From: Macrotis lagotis
Taxonomy: Eukaryota > Chordata > Mammalia > Peramelemorphia > Peramelidae
DNA length: 64,000 nt
Direction of reading: 5' to 3'
Assembly (NCBI RefSeq): GCF_037893015.1
Contig: NC_133661.1
Coordinates: 181,142,508-181,206,507, forward strand
The notes beneath the pieces are model-generated. The model worked only from the letters and a program-made list of their open reading frames with translations. It searched no databases and was not told the origin of the DNA. How positions within the stretch are numbered: position 1 is the stretch's first letter; each line of letters begins with the position of its first letter. Positions 36,136 to 45,084 of this stretch are shown here, piece by piece. Made by a program: the position numbers and the translations under genes.

Positions 36136-38588
36136 ATTTGTTTTTCCAACTACATGCAATTATAGTTTTTACCAATCAGGTTTTTTTTTTTTGCAAGGTT
36201 TTAAGTTTTAAAATTTTTTTCCTTCCCTCTTGCTTCCCCCTCAAAGAAAGCAATCTGATATAAGCTTTATATTTATAGCCAAGCTAAACATAGATTGATA
36301 ATAAGCATGTTGTGAAAAAAGAATCATATCAAATGGAAGAAAGAAAACATTAGAAAAAAAGAGATAATACATAAGACAACTTTTAAAAATTGAAGATAAT
36401 AAACTTTGATCTTCATTTAGACTCCACAGTTCCTTCTCTAGATATGGATGGCATTTTCCATCACAAGTCTTTTAAAATTGTCTTGGATTATTGTACTGCA
36501 GAAATGAACAAGTCCAGTCCATCAAGAATGATCATCACCCCATGCTGTTGTTAGTATATATGGTTCTGCTCATTTCTCTCTGCATCAATTCATGCAAGTC
36601 TTTCCAGGCTTTTTTGAAATCCTGTCCCTCATGGTTTCTTTCTTTTTTTTAAGATTTTATTTATTTTGAGTTTTACAATTTTCCCCCTAATCTTACTTCC
36701 CTCCCACCACCCCCCCACAGAAGGAAATTTGCCAGTCTTTACATTGTTGTCCATGGTATACATTGATCCAAATTGAATGTGATGAGAGAGAAATCATATC
36801 CTTAAGGAAGAAACATAAAGTATAAGAGATAGCAAGATCAGACAATAAGATATCTGTTTTTTTCTAAATTAAAGGGAATAGTCCTTGGTCTTTGTTCAAA
36901 CTCCACAATTCTTTCTCTGGATACAGATGGTATTCTCCATTGCAGAGAGTCCCAAATTGTCCCTGATTGTTGCACTGATAGAATGATCGAGTCCATCAAG
37001 GTTGATCATTGCCCCCATGTTGCTGTTAGGGTGTACAGTGTTTTTCTGGTTCTGCTCATCTCACTCAGCATCAGTTCATGCAAATCCTTCCAGGCTTCCC
37101 AGAATTCTCATCCCTCCTGGCTTCTAATAGAACAATAGTGTTCCATAACATACATATACCACAGTTTGCTAAGCCATTCCTCAATTGATGGACATTCAAT
37201 CAATTTCCAATTCTTTGCTACCATAAACAGGGCTGCTATGAATATTTTTGTACAAGTGATGTTTTTACCCTTTTTCATCATCTCTTCAGGGTATAGACCT
37301 AGAAGTGGTATTGCTGGATCAAAGGGTATGCACATTTTTGTTGCCCTTTGGGCATAGTTCCAGACTGCTCTCCAGAAAGGTTGGATGAGTTCACAGCTCC
37401 ACCAACAATGTAATAGTGTCCCAGATTTCCCACAACCCTTCCAACAATGATCATTATCCTTTCTGGTCATATTAGCCAGTCTGAGAGTATGAGGTGGTAC
37501 CTCAGAGAAGCTTTAATTTGCATTTCTCTAATAAGTAATGATTTAGAGCAATTTTGCATATGACTATGGATTGCTTTGATCTCCTCATCTGTAAATTGCC
37601 TTTGCATATCCTTTGACCATTTGTCAATTGGGGAAATGGCTTTTTTTTAAATTTGACTCAGTTCTCTGTATATTTTAAAAATGAATCCTTTGTCAGAAAT
37701 ATTAGTTGTAAAGATTGTTTCCCAGTTTACTACATTTCTTTTGATCTTGATTACAATGGTTTTGTCTTGTGCAAAAGCTCTTTAATTTAATGTAATCAAA
37801 ATCATCTAGTTTGTTTTTAGTGATGTTCTCCATCTTTTCCTTAGTCATAAACTGCTTCCCTTTCCATAGATCTGATAGGTAAATTAGTCCTTGATCTTCT
37901 AGTTTACTTATAGTATTGTTTTTTATGTCTAAATCCTGTATCCATTTGGATCTTATCTTGGTATAGGGTGTGAGGTGTTGGTCTAATCTAAGTTTTCATA
38001 CTAACTTCCAATTTTACCAGCAGTTTTTATCAAAGAGAGCTTTTATCCCAATTACTGAACTCTTTGAGTTTAACAAACAGCAGATTACTATAATCATTTC
38101 CTGCTATTTCACTTAATCTATTCCACTGATGATTGATACTTTATAATATAATTTTAGATCAGGTAGGGCTAAGCCACCTTCTTTTGCACTTTTTTTCATT
38201 ACATCCCTGGAAATTCTTGAATAAGTAACCTTTTTTAAGACAGATTTTATTTATTTTTGAATTTTACAATTTTCCCCCTAATTTTGCTTCCCTTCCCCCA
38301 CCCCACCCCCACCCCACAGAAGGCAGTCCGTTAGTCTTTTCATTGTTTCCATGGTATGCATTGATCTAAGTTGAATGTGATGAGAGAGAAATCATATCCT
38401 TTAAGGGAGTAATATAAAGTATAAGAGATAGCAAAATTGCATAAGATAATTTTTTTTAATTACAGGTAATAGTCTTTGTTCAAACTCCACAATTCTTTCT
38501 CTGGACACAGATGGTATTCTCCATCACAGATACCCCCAAATTGCGTCTGATTGTTGCACAGATGGAATGAGCAAGTCCATTAAGGTTG
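36136..38588 (-). mobile_element. Nested minus-strand L1 inserts (at least three 3' ends)
   Basis: Bounded by a 24-25-bp duplication, 'cataagtcac' plus a T/A run (36111-36135 and 38589-38612, one indel). Inside I count three separate L1 3' UTR starts: about 36136, 36648 and 38233. Each begins T-rich with 'aattttcccccta'-type sequence. The middle copy (36648-38230) is the longest. Confidence 0.65.
37108..37470 (-). pseudogene. L1 ORF2p C-terminal end, minus strand
   Basis: The frame contains 'GTLLHCWWSCELIQPFW', 'IPFDPAIPLLGLYPEE', 'FIAALFMVAKNWK' and 'LSKLWYMYVMEHYCSIRS'. These are the cysteine-rich and terminal blocks of L1 ORF2p. It is open over about 120 residues but lacks endonuclease and RT, so it is a 5'-truncated copy. 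Confidence 0.9.
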
Positions 38589-39194
38589 CATAAGTCACTT
38601 TTTAAAAAAATTGAAGGTAATAGACTTTGGTCTTTGTTCAAACTCCACAATTCTTTCTCTGGATACAGAGGGTATTGTCCATGGCAGGTACTCTAAAATT
38701 GTCACTGATTATTGCATTGATGAAATGAGCAAGTCCATTAAGGTTGATCATCACCCCCATATTGCTGTTAGGATATACAATGTTCTGGTCCTGCTCATCT
38801 GGCTCAGCATTAGTTCATGCAAGTCTGTCCAGTCTTCTCTGAAATCCCATCCCTCCTGATTTCTAATAGTGTTCTATAATATACATATACAACAATTTGT
38901 TCAGTCATTCCCCAATGGATGGACATCCCCTTGTTTTCCAGTTCTTTGCCACCACAAACAGGGCTGCCATGAATATTTCTGTACAAGTGATGTTATTAAC
39001 CTTTTTCATGATCTCTTCAGGGTATAGACCCAGTAGTGGTATTGCTGGATCAAAGGGTATACACATTTTTATTGCAGCTTTGGGCGTAATTCCAGATTGT
39101 TCTCCAGAAGGGTTGGATGAGTTCACAGCTTCACCAACAATGTTTTAGTGTCCAGGGGTCTATTTCTAAGAATTTGAGTCAACTTAATGTAACA

Positions 39195-39345
39195 AGAAGG
39201 CAACTATGGCATAGCAAAAAAGAGTCTATTGTTGGGAATAAGGAGTAAGGGACTAAATTCTAGTCCCAGCACCTATCAGCTGTGTACCCCACCTAGCAGT
39301 CTCTGAACCTCCTTTCCCTCCTCTGCACAGTGGAGTAGAAGTAGA
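39195..39345 (+). repeat. MIR, + strand
   Basis: 'ctagtcccagcacctatcag' and 'tctctgaacctcctttccct'. Confidence 0.65.
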
Positions 39346-39350
39346 TTTAG

Positions 39351-39507
39351 GGGCGGCTAGGTGGTGTAGTGGATAAAGCACCAGCCCTGGAGTCAGGAGT
39401 ACCTGGGTTCAAATCTGGTCTCAGACATTTAATAATTACCTAGCTGTGTGGCCTTGGGCAAGCCACTTAACCCCGTTTGCCTTGCAAAAACCAAAAAAAA
39501 AAAAAAA
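39351..39507 (+). mobile_element. tRNA-derived SINE (WSINE1-like), + strand
   Basis: Perfect 14-bp duplications 'agaagtagatttag' (39337-39350 and 39508-39521), with a pure A tail. Confidence 0.93.
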
Positions 39508-39719
39508 AGAAGTAGATTTAGATGATCTCTACAATTCCCTTCGGGTTCTAATAGTTGATAACTCTACACATACACTCTGTTCTATCCAGCTCTCTAATTG
39601 CTTCATTAATATCTCTCATTCACTAGAGCAAGGGTGCATGTACAGGAGGTGTCCCTTAACCATTTGTTCAAATGAAATACACACTGTCACTGTTATAGAA
39701 TAGAATGTATTTAACACGA

Positions 39720-39945
39720 GCAGCACCTTGCATGGTGCCTGGGCACACTTGAGGGTCATATATCATATGACATGTCATCTCAATTGATGTTGACAATAAC
39801 CCCAAGAGGTAGATACTTTTATTCTCATTTTGTAGATAAATAGGAAAGGTTAAGAGACTTGCTACTAATGTGTCATACCTGAGGTGGTTCTTAAACTCAG
39901 GTCTTCCTGTTATCAATTGAGTAACCCAGCAGTAGCTCATAAAGT
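39720..39945 (-). repeat. MIR, minus strand
   Basis: 'gcatggtgcctgggcacact', 'ttctcattttgtagataaat' and 'ttaaactcaggtcttcctg'. Confidence 0.75.
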
Positions 39946-40076
39946 TTAGAACTAGAAGGGGCCTATGTACATATAGGATAATAGGTAGATAAATGGGAGG
40001 AGCACAGAAAGACCAGAGTTCAAATACTACCTCTATACTTACCATATTTTTCCATGTATGAGACACACCCTTTTTT

Positions 40077-40105
40077 AATTAAAGATTTTATTTTATTTTT
40101 ATTTC
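40077..40105 (-). mobile_element. 29-bp L1 tail micro-insertion
   Basis: 'aaagattttattttattttt' is the antisense L1 3' terminus. It is bounded by exact 14-bp duplications 'acacaccctttttt' (40063-40076 and 40106-40119). Confidence 0.65.
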
Positions 40106-40134
40106 ACACACCCTTTTTTGAAAAATTTGGGGTC

Positions 40135-40296
40135 TTGGGGGGTGGCTAGGTGGCACAGTGGATAGAGCACTGGCTCTGGAGTCAGGAGTACCTGAGTTCA
40201 AATGTGACCTTAGACACTTAACAATTACCTAGCTGTGTGGTCTTGGGCAAGCCACTTGACCCCATTGCCTTGCAAAAAAAACTAAAAGAAAAAAAA
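40135..40296 (+). mobile_element. tRNA-derived SINE, + strand, inside the pogo element
   Basis: Duplications 'gaaaaatttggggtc' (40120-40134) and 'gaaaaatttgggatc' (40297-40311) differ at one base. Confidence 0.88.
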
Positions 40297-40569
40297 GAAA
40301 AATTTGGGATCTAAAATCTGGGAGTGCCTTATACAATGGTTGTAGATCTTTTAACTTGCATTTCCTACTTTTTCATCCTTGTCTTTGTGCCCATTGTTTC
40401 ACATTTGTTACATTAAATTTTGCCATGTTCTGCCCTGAAATGACTCAGAAAAGATTTTCATACAGTGCTGAATTCAAGTTCAAAGTGATCTAGTTTGTGA
40501 ATGGAAGTCATGCTGCTGAACATTAGTTTGGTCTTTGAGAAGAAGAAACCAGACTGACTGAAAATGCCA

Positions 40570-40860
40570 GGGCAGAAGATCATGAGAGGCAAGTCAGCAC
40601 AAAGGCCTGAGTTGAGAGGGAACTGAAGATGAATCTAAGAGCAAAGGGCATTTGGAATTCCTGTGTCCACCAAGATGGTTCAGCAGGAGGCAAGAAGAAT
40701 TGATGGTGAACAAGAAGTAACTGATTTCAAAGGAGGACACAAATGGTGCTTCAGGTTCATGAATTGTAATGGACTTACATGTATGTCCATGCACCAAAGA
40801 TGCCTGAAAGCTATGAGCAGAAGGTCCATGAATTTCATGATGAATACAATTTGAGTTCAA
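40570..40860 (+). pseudogene. Remnant of pogo transposase (CENP-B-type helix-turn-helix)
   Basis: Reads MPGQKIMRGKSAQRP, then STKMVQQEARRIDGEQ and DFKGGHKWCFRFMN, then in another frame MPESYEQKVHEFHDEYN. These fit the CENP-B-type DNA-binding part of pogo/Tigger transposases. The catalytic DDE domain is missing, and stops and a frameshift break the frame. Confidence 0.65.
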
Positions 40861-41075
40861 TACTTTTATGTAATACATTTATTTTTTCAACTTTCTGGCC
40901 CCAAATTAAGGTGCGTCTTATATATGGTACCAGCTGTGTGAGATCCTGGGCAAGTCACTTGACCTGTTTCCTAATTTATAAAATGGTTATAACAACAGGA
41001 CCTACCTCCCATGCTTGCTGTAAGGATCAAATTTGATAATTATAAAATGCTTTGCATTCAGAAATTGCTATGTAT

Positions 41076-41210
41076 GGGGCGACCAGGAGCACCGGCCCTG
41101 GAGTCAGGAGGGCCTGAGTTCAAGTCCGACCTCAGACTTAATAACGACCTAGCTGTGTGGCCTTGGGCAAGCCACTTAACCCAGTTTGCGTTGTAAAAAC
41201 CTAAAAAAAA
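41076..41210 (+). mobile_element. tRNA-derived SINE, + strand, with shortened head
   Basis: 'ggggcgaccaggagcaccgg' lacks part of the usual head. The flanks 'attgctatgta' and 'atttctatgta' are imperfect duplications. It lies directly upstream of the RABGGTA CpG island. Confidence 0.82.
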
Positions 41211-42154
41211 AATTTCTATGTAGATGTTGGCTTATTATTAGGTCCGACCTCCCCCATTTCACAGCTAGAGGCCTTGGGGGGAGGGGAGGCAGAGAGGGAT
41301 TCGCCCCGCGTGCCTCGATGAATCCCGAAGCGCACGTTCACCCACAAAACTCGTGCTTGCAGCTCCGGGACGGAGGTGGGGTGGGGTGGGGGTGGGGTGG
41401 CTCCCCGCAGTCACTGGTCCCACAGTGGCGGGGAACGGCTCGGACAACCAATGGTGAAAAGCCTGCGGCCTCGGTTCGAGTCCCCAACCCTTTCTGGGCC
41501 TCGGGGAGGGACGCAAGCCCCGGGCAGGGGCGGGCACGGGAAGCTGCGGGAGTCCCGGAGCGTCCTCGGAGCCCTTTAAGAGCGGTCCCCACCCACTCTG
41601 AGGGGAGGGGCGCCGTCCTGGGCGGCCGCTCCTCCCCGTCTCGCGGGCGCGCACCTCCCAGGCCCGTTCCGCCGCCGCCGCCGCCGCCTCCGCCGCCTCC
41701 GCCGCCCCCTCCCGCGGGGCGTTGCTCGCACCTCCCTCCGGACGCCCCGCAGGTGGGTGAGTTGGTCTCGCCCACGCCCCAGGACCCCGGGCCTCCCTCC
41801 CCCCGGGGCTGGCGGTGGCATCGCCCAGAAGCACGGGAGCCGCCGGACTAGTCCATGTGACCCAGCCGCGGCGGGGGGAGCCGGGACGGTCCGGGCTCGG
41901 GAAGCTAGCAGGGGCGGCGGCGCCCCCCCCCCCCCCCCCCGGCACTGTGCGGAGGTCCGACCGGGCGAACCCTTTCCTTCGGCGCTCCGCCGCGTCCCTG
42001 CTTCCAGGCCCGAGCCACTTCCGGGAGGAAAGCTGGGAGGGGAGGGGCGGACCCGGTCCAGGGGCGTGCCCGCACGCTGAGGTGAGAACCGCAGGTGATT
42101 GTCACCTTTTGCACTCAGGTCTCACTCGATCACCTGACCTTGCGCCCCACCCAG

Positions 42155-42176
42155 AACCCTGAGCCTCAGCATCATG
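42155..42176 (+). CDS. RABGGTA: RABGGTA exon carrying only the start codon (ATG 42174-42176)
   Basis: The acceptor 'ccttgcgccccacccag' precedes 42155, and the exon ends in ATG directly before the donor 'gtgaga' (42177). The coding part is just three bases; the other 19 bases are 5' UTR. The acceptor choice is inferred; 'ttgcactcag' at about 42118 is an alternative. Confidence 0.75.
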
Positions 42177-45036
42177 GTGAGACTTCCCTGCCTTCCCCCA
42201 CCCCCACCCCCCACCCCCGCCAATGGATCGGTCCGCCTGACCTCTGACCTCTAGGCCACTCTCTTCCCCGACCCCCACCCCGGCCCCTGGGAGGCGACCA
42301 TGAATCCGGGCATGGGGGACCCGGGGAGCTTCCGAGCGCCTGCCCCGCCATCGCCCTCCTTCATCTACCCGCAGCACGGCCGCCTGAAGGTGAAGACCAC
42401 GGAGGAGCAGAACGAGGCCAAGCGGGCCGAGAGGGAGCAGAAGCTGAAGCTGTACCGCGAGGCCACCGAGGCCATCTTCCGGAAGGTGGAGGCCCCGCGC
42501 CCGGCCCTGGGGTTGCGGGGCTTCACAGTGTGTCGGTTGGGGGGCCGGGGCGCCCAGAGGGAGTGGAGGCAAGTCCGGTGACAGCCGGCCCTTTGCTTGC
42601 AGCGGCAGGAAGGCCGACTGGACGAATCCATCCTGGAGCTGACCAGCCAGATCCTCGGCGCCAACCCCGACTTTGCCACCCTGTGGAACTGCCGGCGAGA
42701 GGTGCTGGTGCAGCTGGAGGCCCAGAAGTGCGTGCCTGGGCCGGGCCGGGCCGGGCCGGGCTGGGCCGGGCCGGGCCGGGCCGGGCTCCCCTTGCCCTGT
42801 GGTGACTCAGGGCCAGCAGGGGAAACCGAGGCTGGTGGCGCGATCCACCCGAGACCGGAGTCGTACGCTCAATCTGACACCATTATGGTGGAGCGGGCCA
42901 GAGCTTCCCTGCAGATATCTGGAATGTTCCTCCAGCCTGGCTGTGAGAGAGAGACAGAGACAGACAGAGACAGAGACAGAAACAGAGAGAGAGAGAGAGA
43001 ATGAACCAGTTTACAGCAAAATAAAAAAATGGGGGAAGGGGATTGTCAAGGTTGACATGGAGATGGAGAACAGGATCTAGGGTCAATAGAAAGTAGCTTG
43101 GTCTTAGAATGGAAGATTTAGGGCTGGCTAGGTTGGCACAGTGGATATAGCACTGGCCCTGGAGTCAGGAGTACCGGAGTTCAAATCCAGCCTCAGACAT
43201 TTAGTAATTACCTAGCTGTGTGGCCTTGGGAAAGTCACTTAACCCATTGCCTTGCCAAAACAAAAACTAAAAAAAAAAAATGGAACATTTAGGGCAACTC
43301 TGGGGATTCACTGGTTATCATTTTTTCTTTGACCTAGGTCCCCTGAGGAGTTTGCAGCCCTAGTGACAGCTGAACTAGGGTTTTTGGAGAGCTGCTTACG
43401 GGTGAACCCCAAGTCCTATGGAACCTGGCATCATCGTTGCTGGCTACTTGGCCGCCTGCCTGAACCCAACTGGACCCGGGAGCTGGAGTTATGCGCCAAG
43501 TTTCTGGAAGCTGATGAACGTAACTGTACGTTTCCCACAAATTACCCGATTTCTGGGACCCTACCCCAACCTGAGCTGATTGATGAGTGATAACTTAGTA
43601 GATTTCTGTGTGTCTGATACATTCCCCTAGGAACAAGTAACATCACAAATGATAGTTCTGGGAGCTATGAGCAGGGGGTACTTGCTCCCAGCACCTGGGT
43701 CTTAGATGCATTGCCATCCACAGTTCATTGCTGGGATTACCGGAGGTTTGTGGCCCAAAAGGCAGCTGTGCCACCAGCAGAGGAACTAGCCTTTACTGAC
43801 AGCCTCATTACTCGAAATTTTTCCAACTACTCCTCTTGGCACTACCGATCTTGCCTCCTGCCCAAGCTGCAGCCACTGTCAGATTCTCAGCCACCAGGAC
43901 GCCTTCCTGAAGATATGCTGCTACATGGTGAGCTGGGGGCATGAGGAAGGGGAGGGGAAATTATGCAAGAATCAGATGGAAGGAATAAAGAATGATAGGT
44001 CCCAAGGTGCAACCTCTAATTTATCATTTTCTGGTTCAGAGGTTGAGAGTTGACAGATATCAGAGAAGAATAGATAGAAACCTGGGGTCTAGGGCTCCAG
44101 GAATTGTAGAATTGGGGCAGGGAAGAGTGAAATTTTAAGGCAAATCAGTCAGTAGTTATTGAGATATCTGTTGTAAGATTAACATTGTGATAGGTATTGG
44201 TGGTCAGTAATACATAGAAATAGAAAAGCTCTTGAGTTTACCATTTAACTTGAGAGACAAGACAAATGGGCAAAACAATTATAAAAAATACAGAACAGCA
44301 TAAATCTAAGTGTTGAATTGTGTGATACAGACTCTAAGGCCAGCTTAAGGGAGAGGGTGGTGGAGGAGTTCATTGCCTGTAGTCCCAAAGGTCAATGAAC
44401 TAGATGAGGCACCTGTTTCTTGGAGAGGAGTTGGGGAGAGAAGGTAGTGGAGCTCTGCAGCTTCCTTTTCTTATGTCCCCTGGAGAACTGGAGCTGGTAC
44501 AGAATGCCTTCTTCACGGACCCCAATGACCAGAGTGCCTGGTTCTACCACAGATGGCTCCTCGGTCGAGGTGAGGGATTTGGGACCTGCCTGGTGGTTTG
44601 AGGTGAGGGGTCAGGAAACTGCAGAGAAGGTTATGAACTATTTGGGCATCATGGGAAATGAGTCAGAACTGAGTGCTACTTCCTCTCCTTTTACCTTTTT
44701 TACTCTTGCCCACAGCTGACCCTCAAGATGCCATTCGCTGCCTCCATGTGAGCCAGAGTGAAGCTTGTTTGACTGTGTGTTTCTCTCGGCCCATAATTGT
44801 ACGTTTTCAGTATATACATGAGAGGAAAGAGGGGAGAGAGGTGGGGGAAGGGGTGAGGGTAGGAGACATGGAAGTTATGTGGTGACCTTGTGTTTTCTTA
44901 CATAGGTGGGCCCCGGCATAGAAACCATGATGCTCTTGGTAGATGAATCTCCCCTGTCAGTGGAGTGGAGGACACCAGATGGCAGAGAGCGGCCTAGCTA
45001 TGTCTGGGTATCCCTTTCTCTTCAGCATCCAGCTGC

Positions 45037-45084
<48 letters not shown>

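Larger units (their letters stand above)
35875..39151 (-). mobile_element. Outer minus-strand L1 3' copy, containing further L1 inserts
   Basis: Flanked by 'ccaggggcctatttct' (35859-35874) and 'ccaggggtctatttct' (39152-39167), 15 of 16 identical. Its two halves (35875-36135 and 38589-39151) are consecutive in L1 order: 3' UTR, then the end of ORF2. The intervening 36136-38588 is inserted L1 material. It is truncated at its 5' end within ORF2. Confidence 0.75.
40042..40927 (+). mobile_element. Pogo-like (Tc1/mariner superfamily) DNA transposon, decayed
   Basis: It begins CCATATTTTT and ends ATATATGG, with a TA target duplication at 40040-40041 and 40928-40929. The left end 'ccatgtatgagacacacc' is the partner of the right end 'ggtgcgtcttatatatgg'. 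It is internally deleted: only the N-terminal transposase region remains. A 29-bp L1 tail and a SINE were later inserted in it. Confidence 0.75.
39985..41075 (+). repeat. MIR split by a DNA transposon
   Basis: The left half (39985-40041, 'gagttcaaatactacctcta') and right half (40928-41075, 'cctgggcaagtcacttgacc', 'tgtaaggatcaaatttgat') are one MIR interrupted at a TA dinucleotide. Confidence 0.8.
41250..42640 (+). promoter_or_regulatory. RABGGTA: CpG island and promoter region of RABGGTA
   Basis: Very GC- and CpG-rich sequence begins just after the SINE at 41210 and runs into the first RABGGTA coding exons. It has CCG-triplet tracts (about 41669-41705), GC boxes and no clear TATA box, as usual for a housekeeping promoter. 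A possible first-exon donor is 'cgcag|gtgggt' near 41752. The exact start site cannot be read from the sequence. Long open frames here on both strands are products of GC richness. Confidence 0.8.

Noticed and set aside
41186-42162. Several long overlapping open frames on both strands (up to 226 codons)
   Set aside because: They lie in a CpG island where stop codons are rare. They show poly-Pro/Gly/Arg composition from GC-triplet repeats and no recognisable domain.
42597-43080. Open frame with repeated Gly-Pro-Gly-Arg-Ala
   Set aside because: It is read-through of a RABGGTA exon into the (GGGCC)n and (GAGACA)n repeats.
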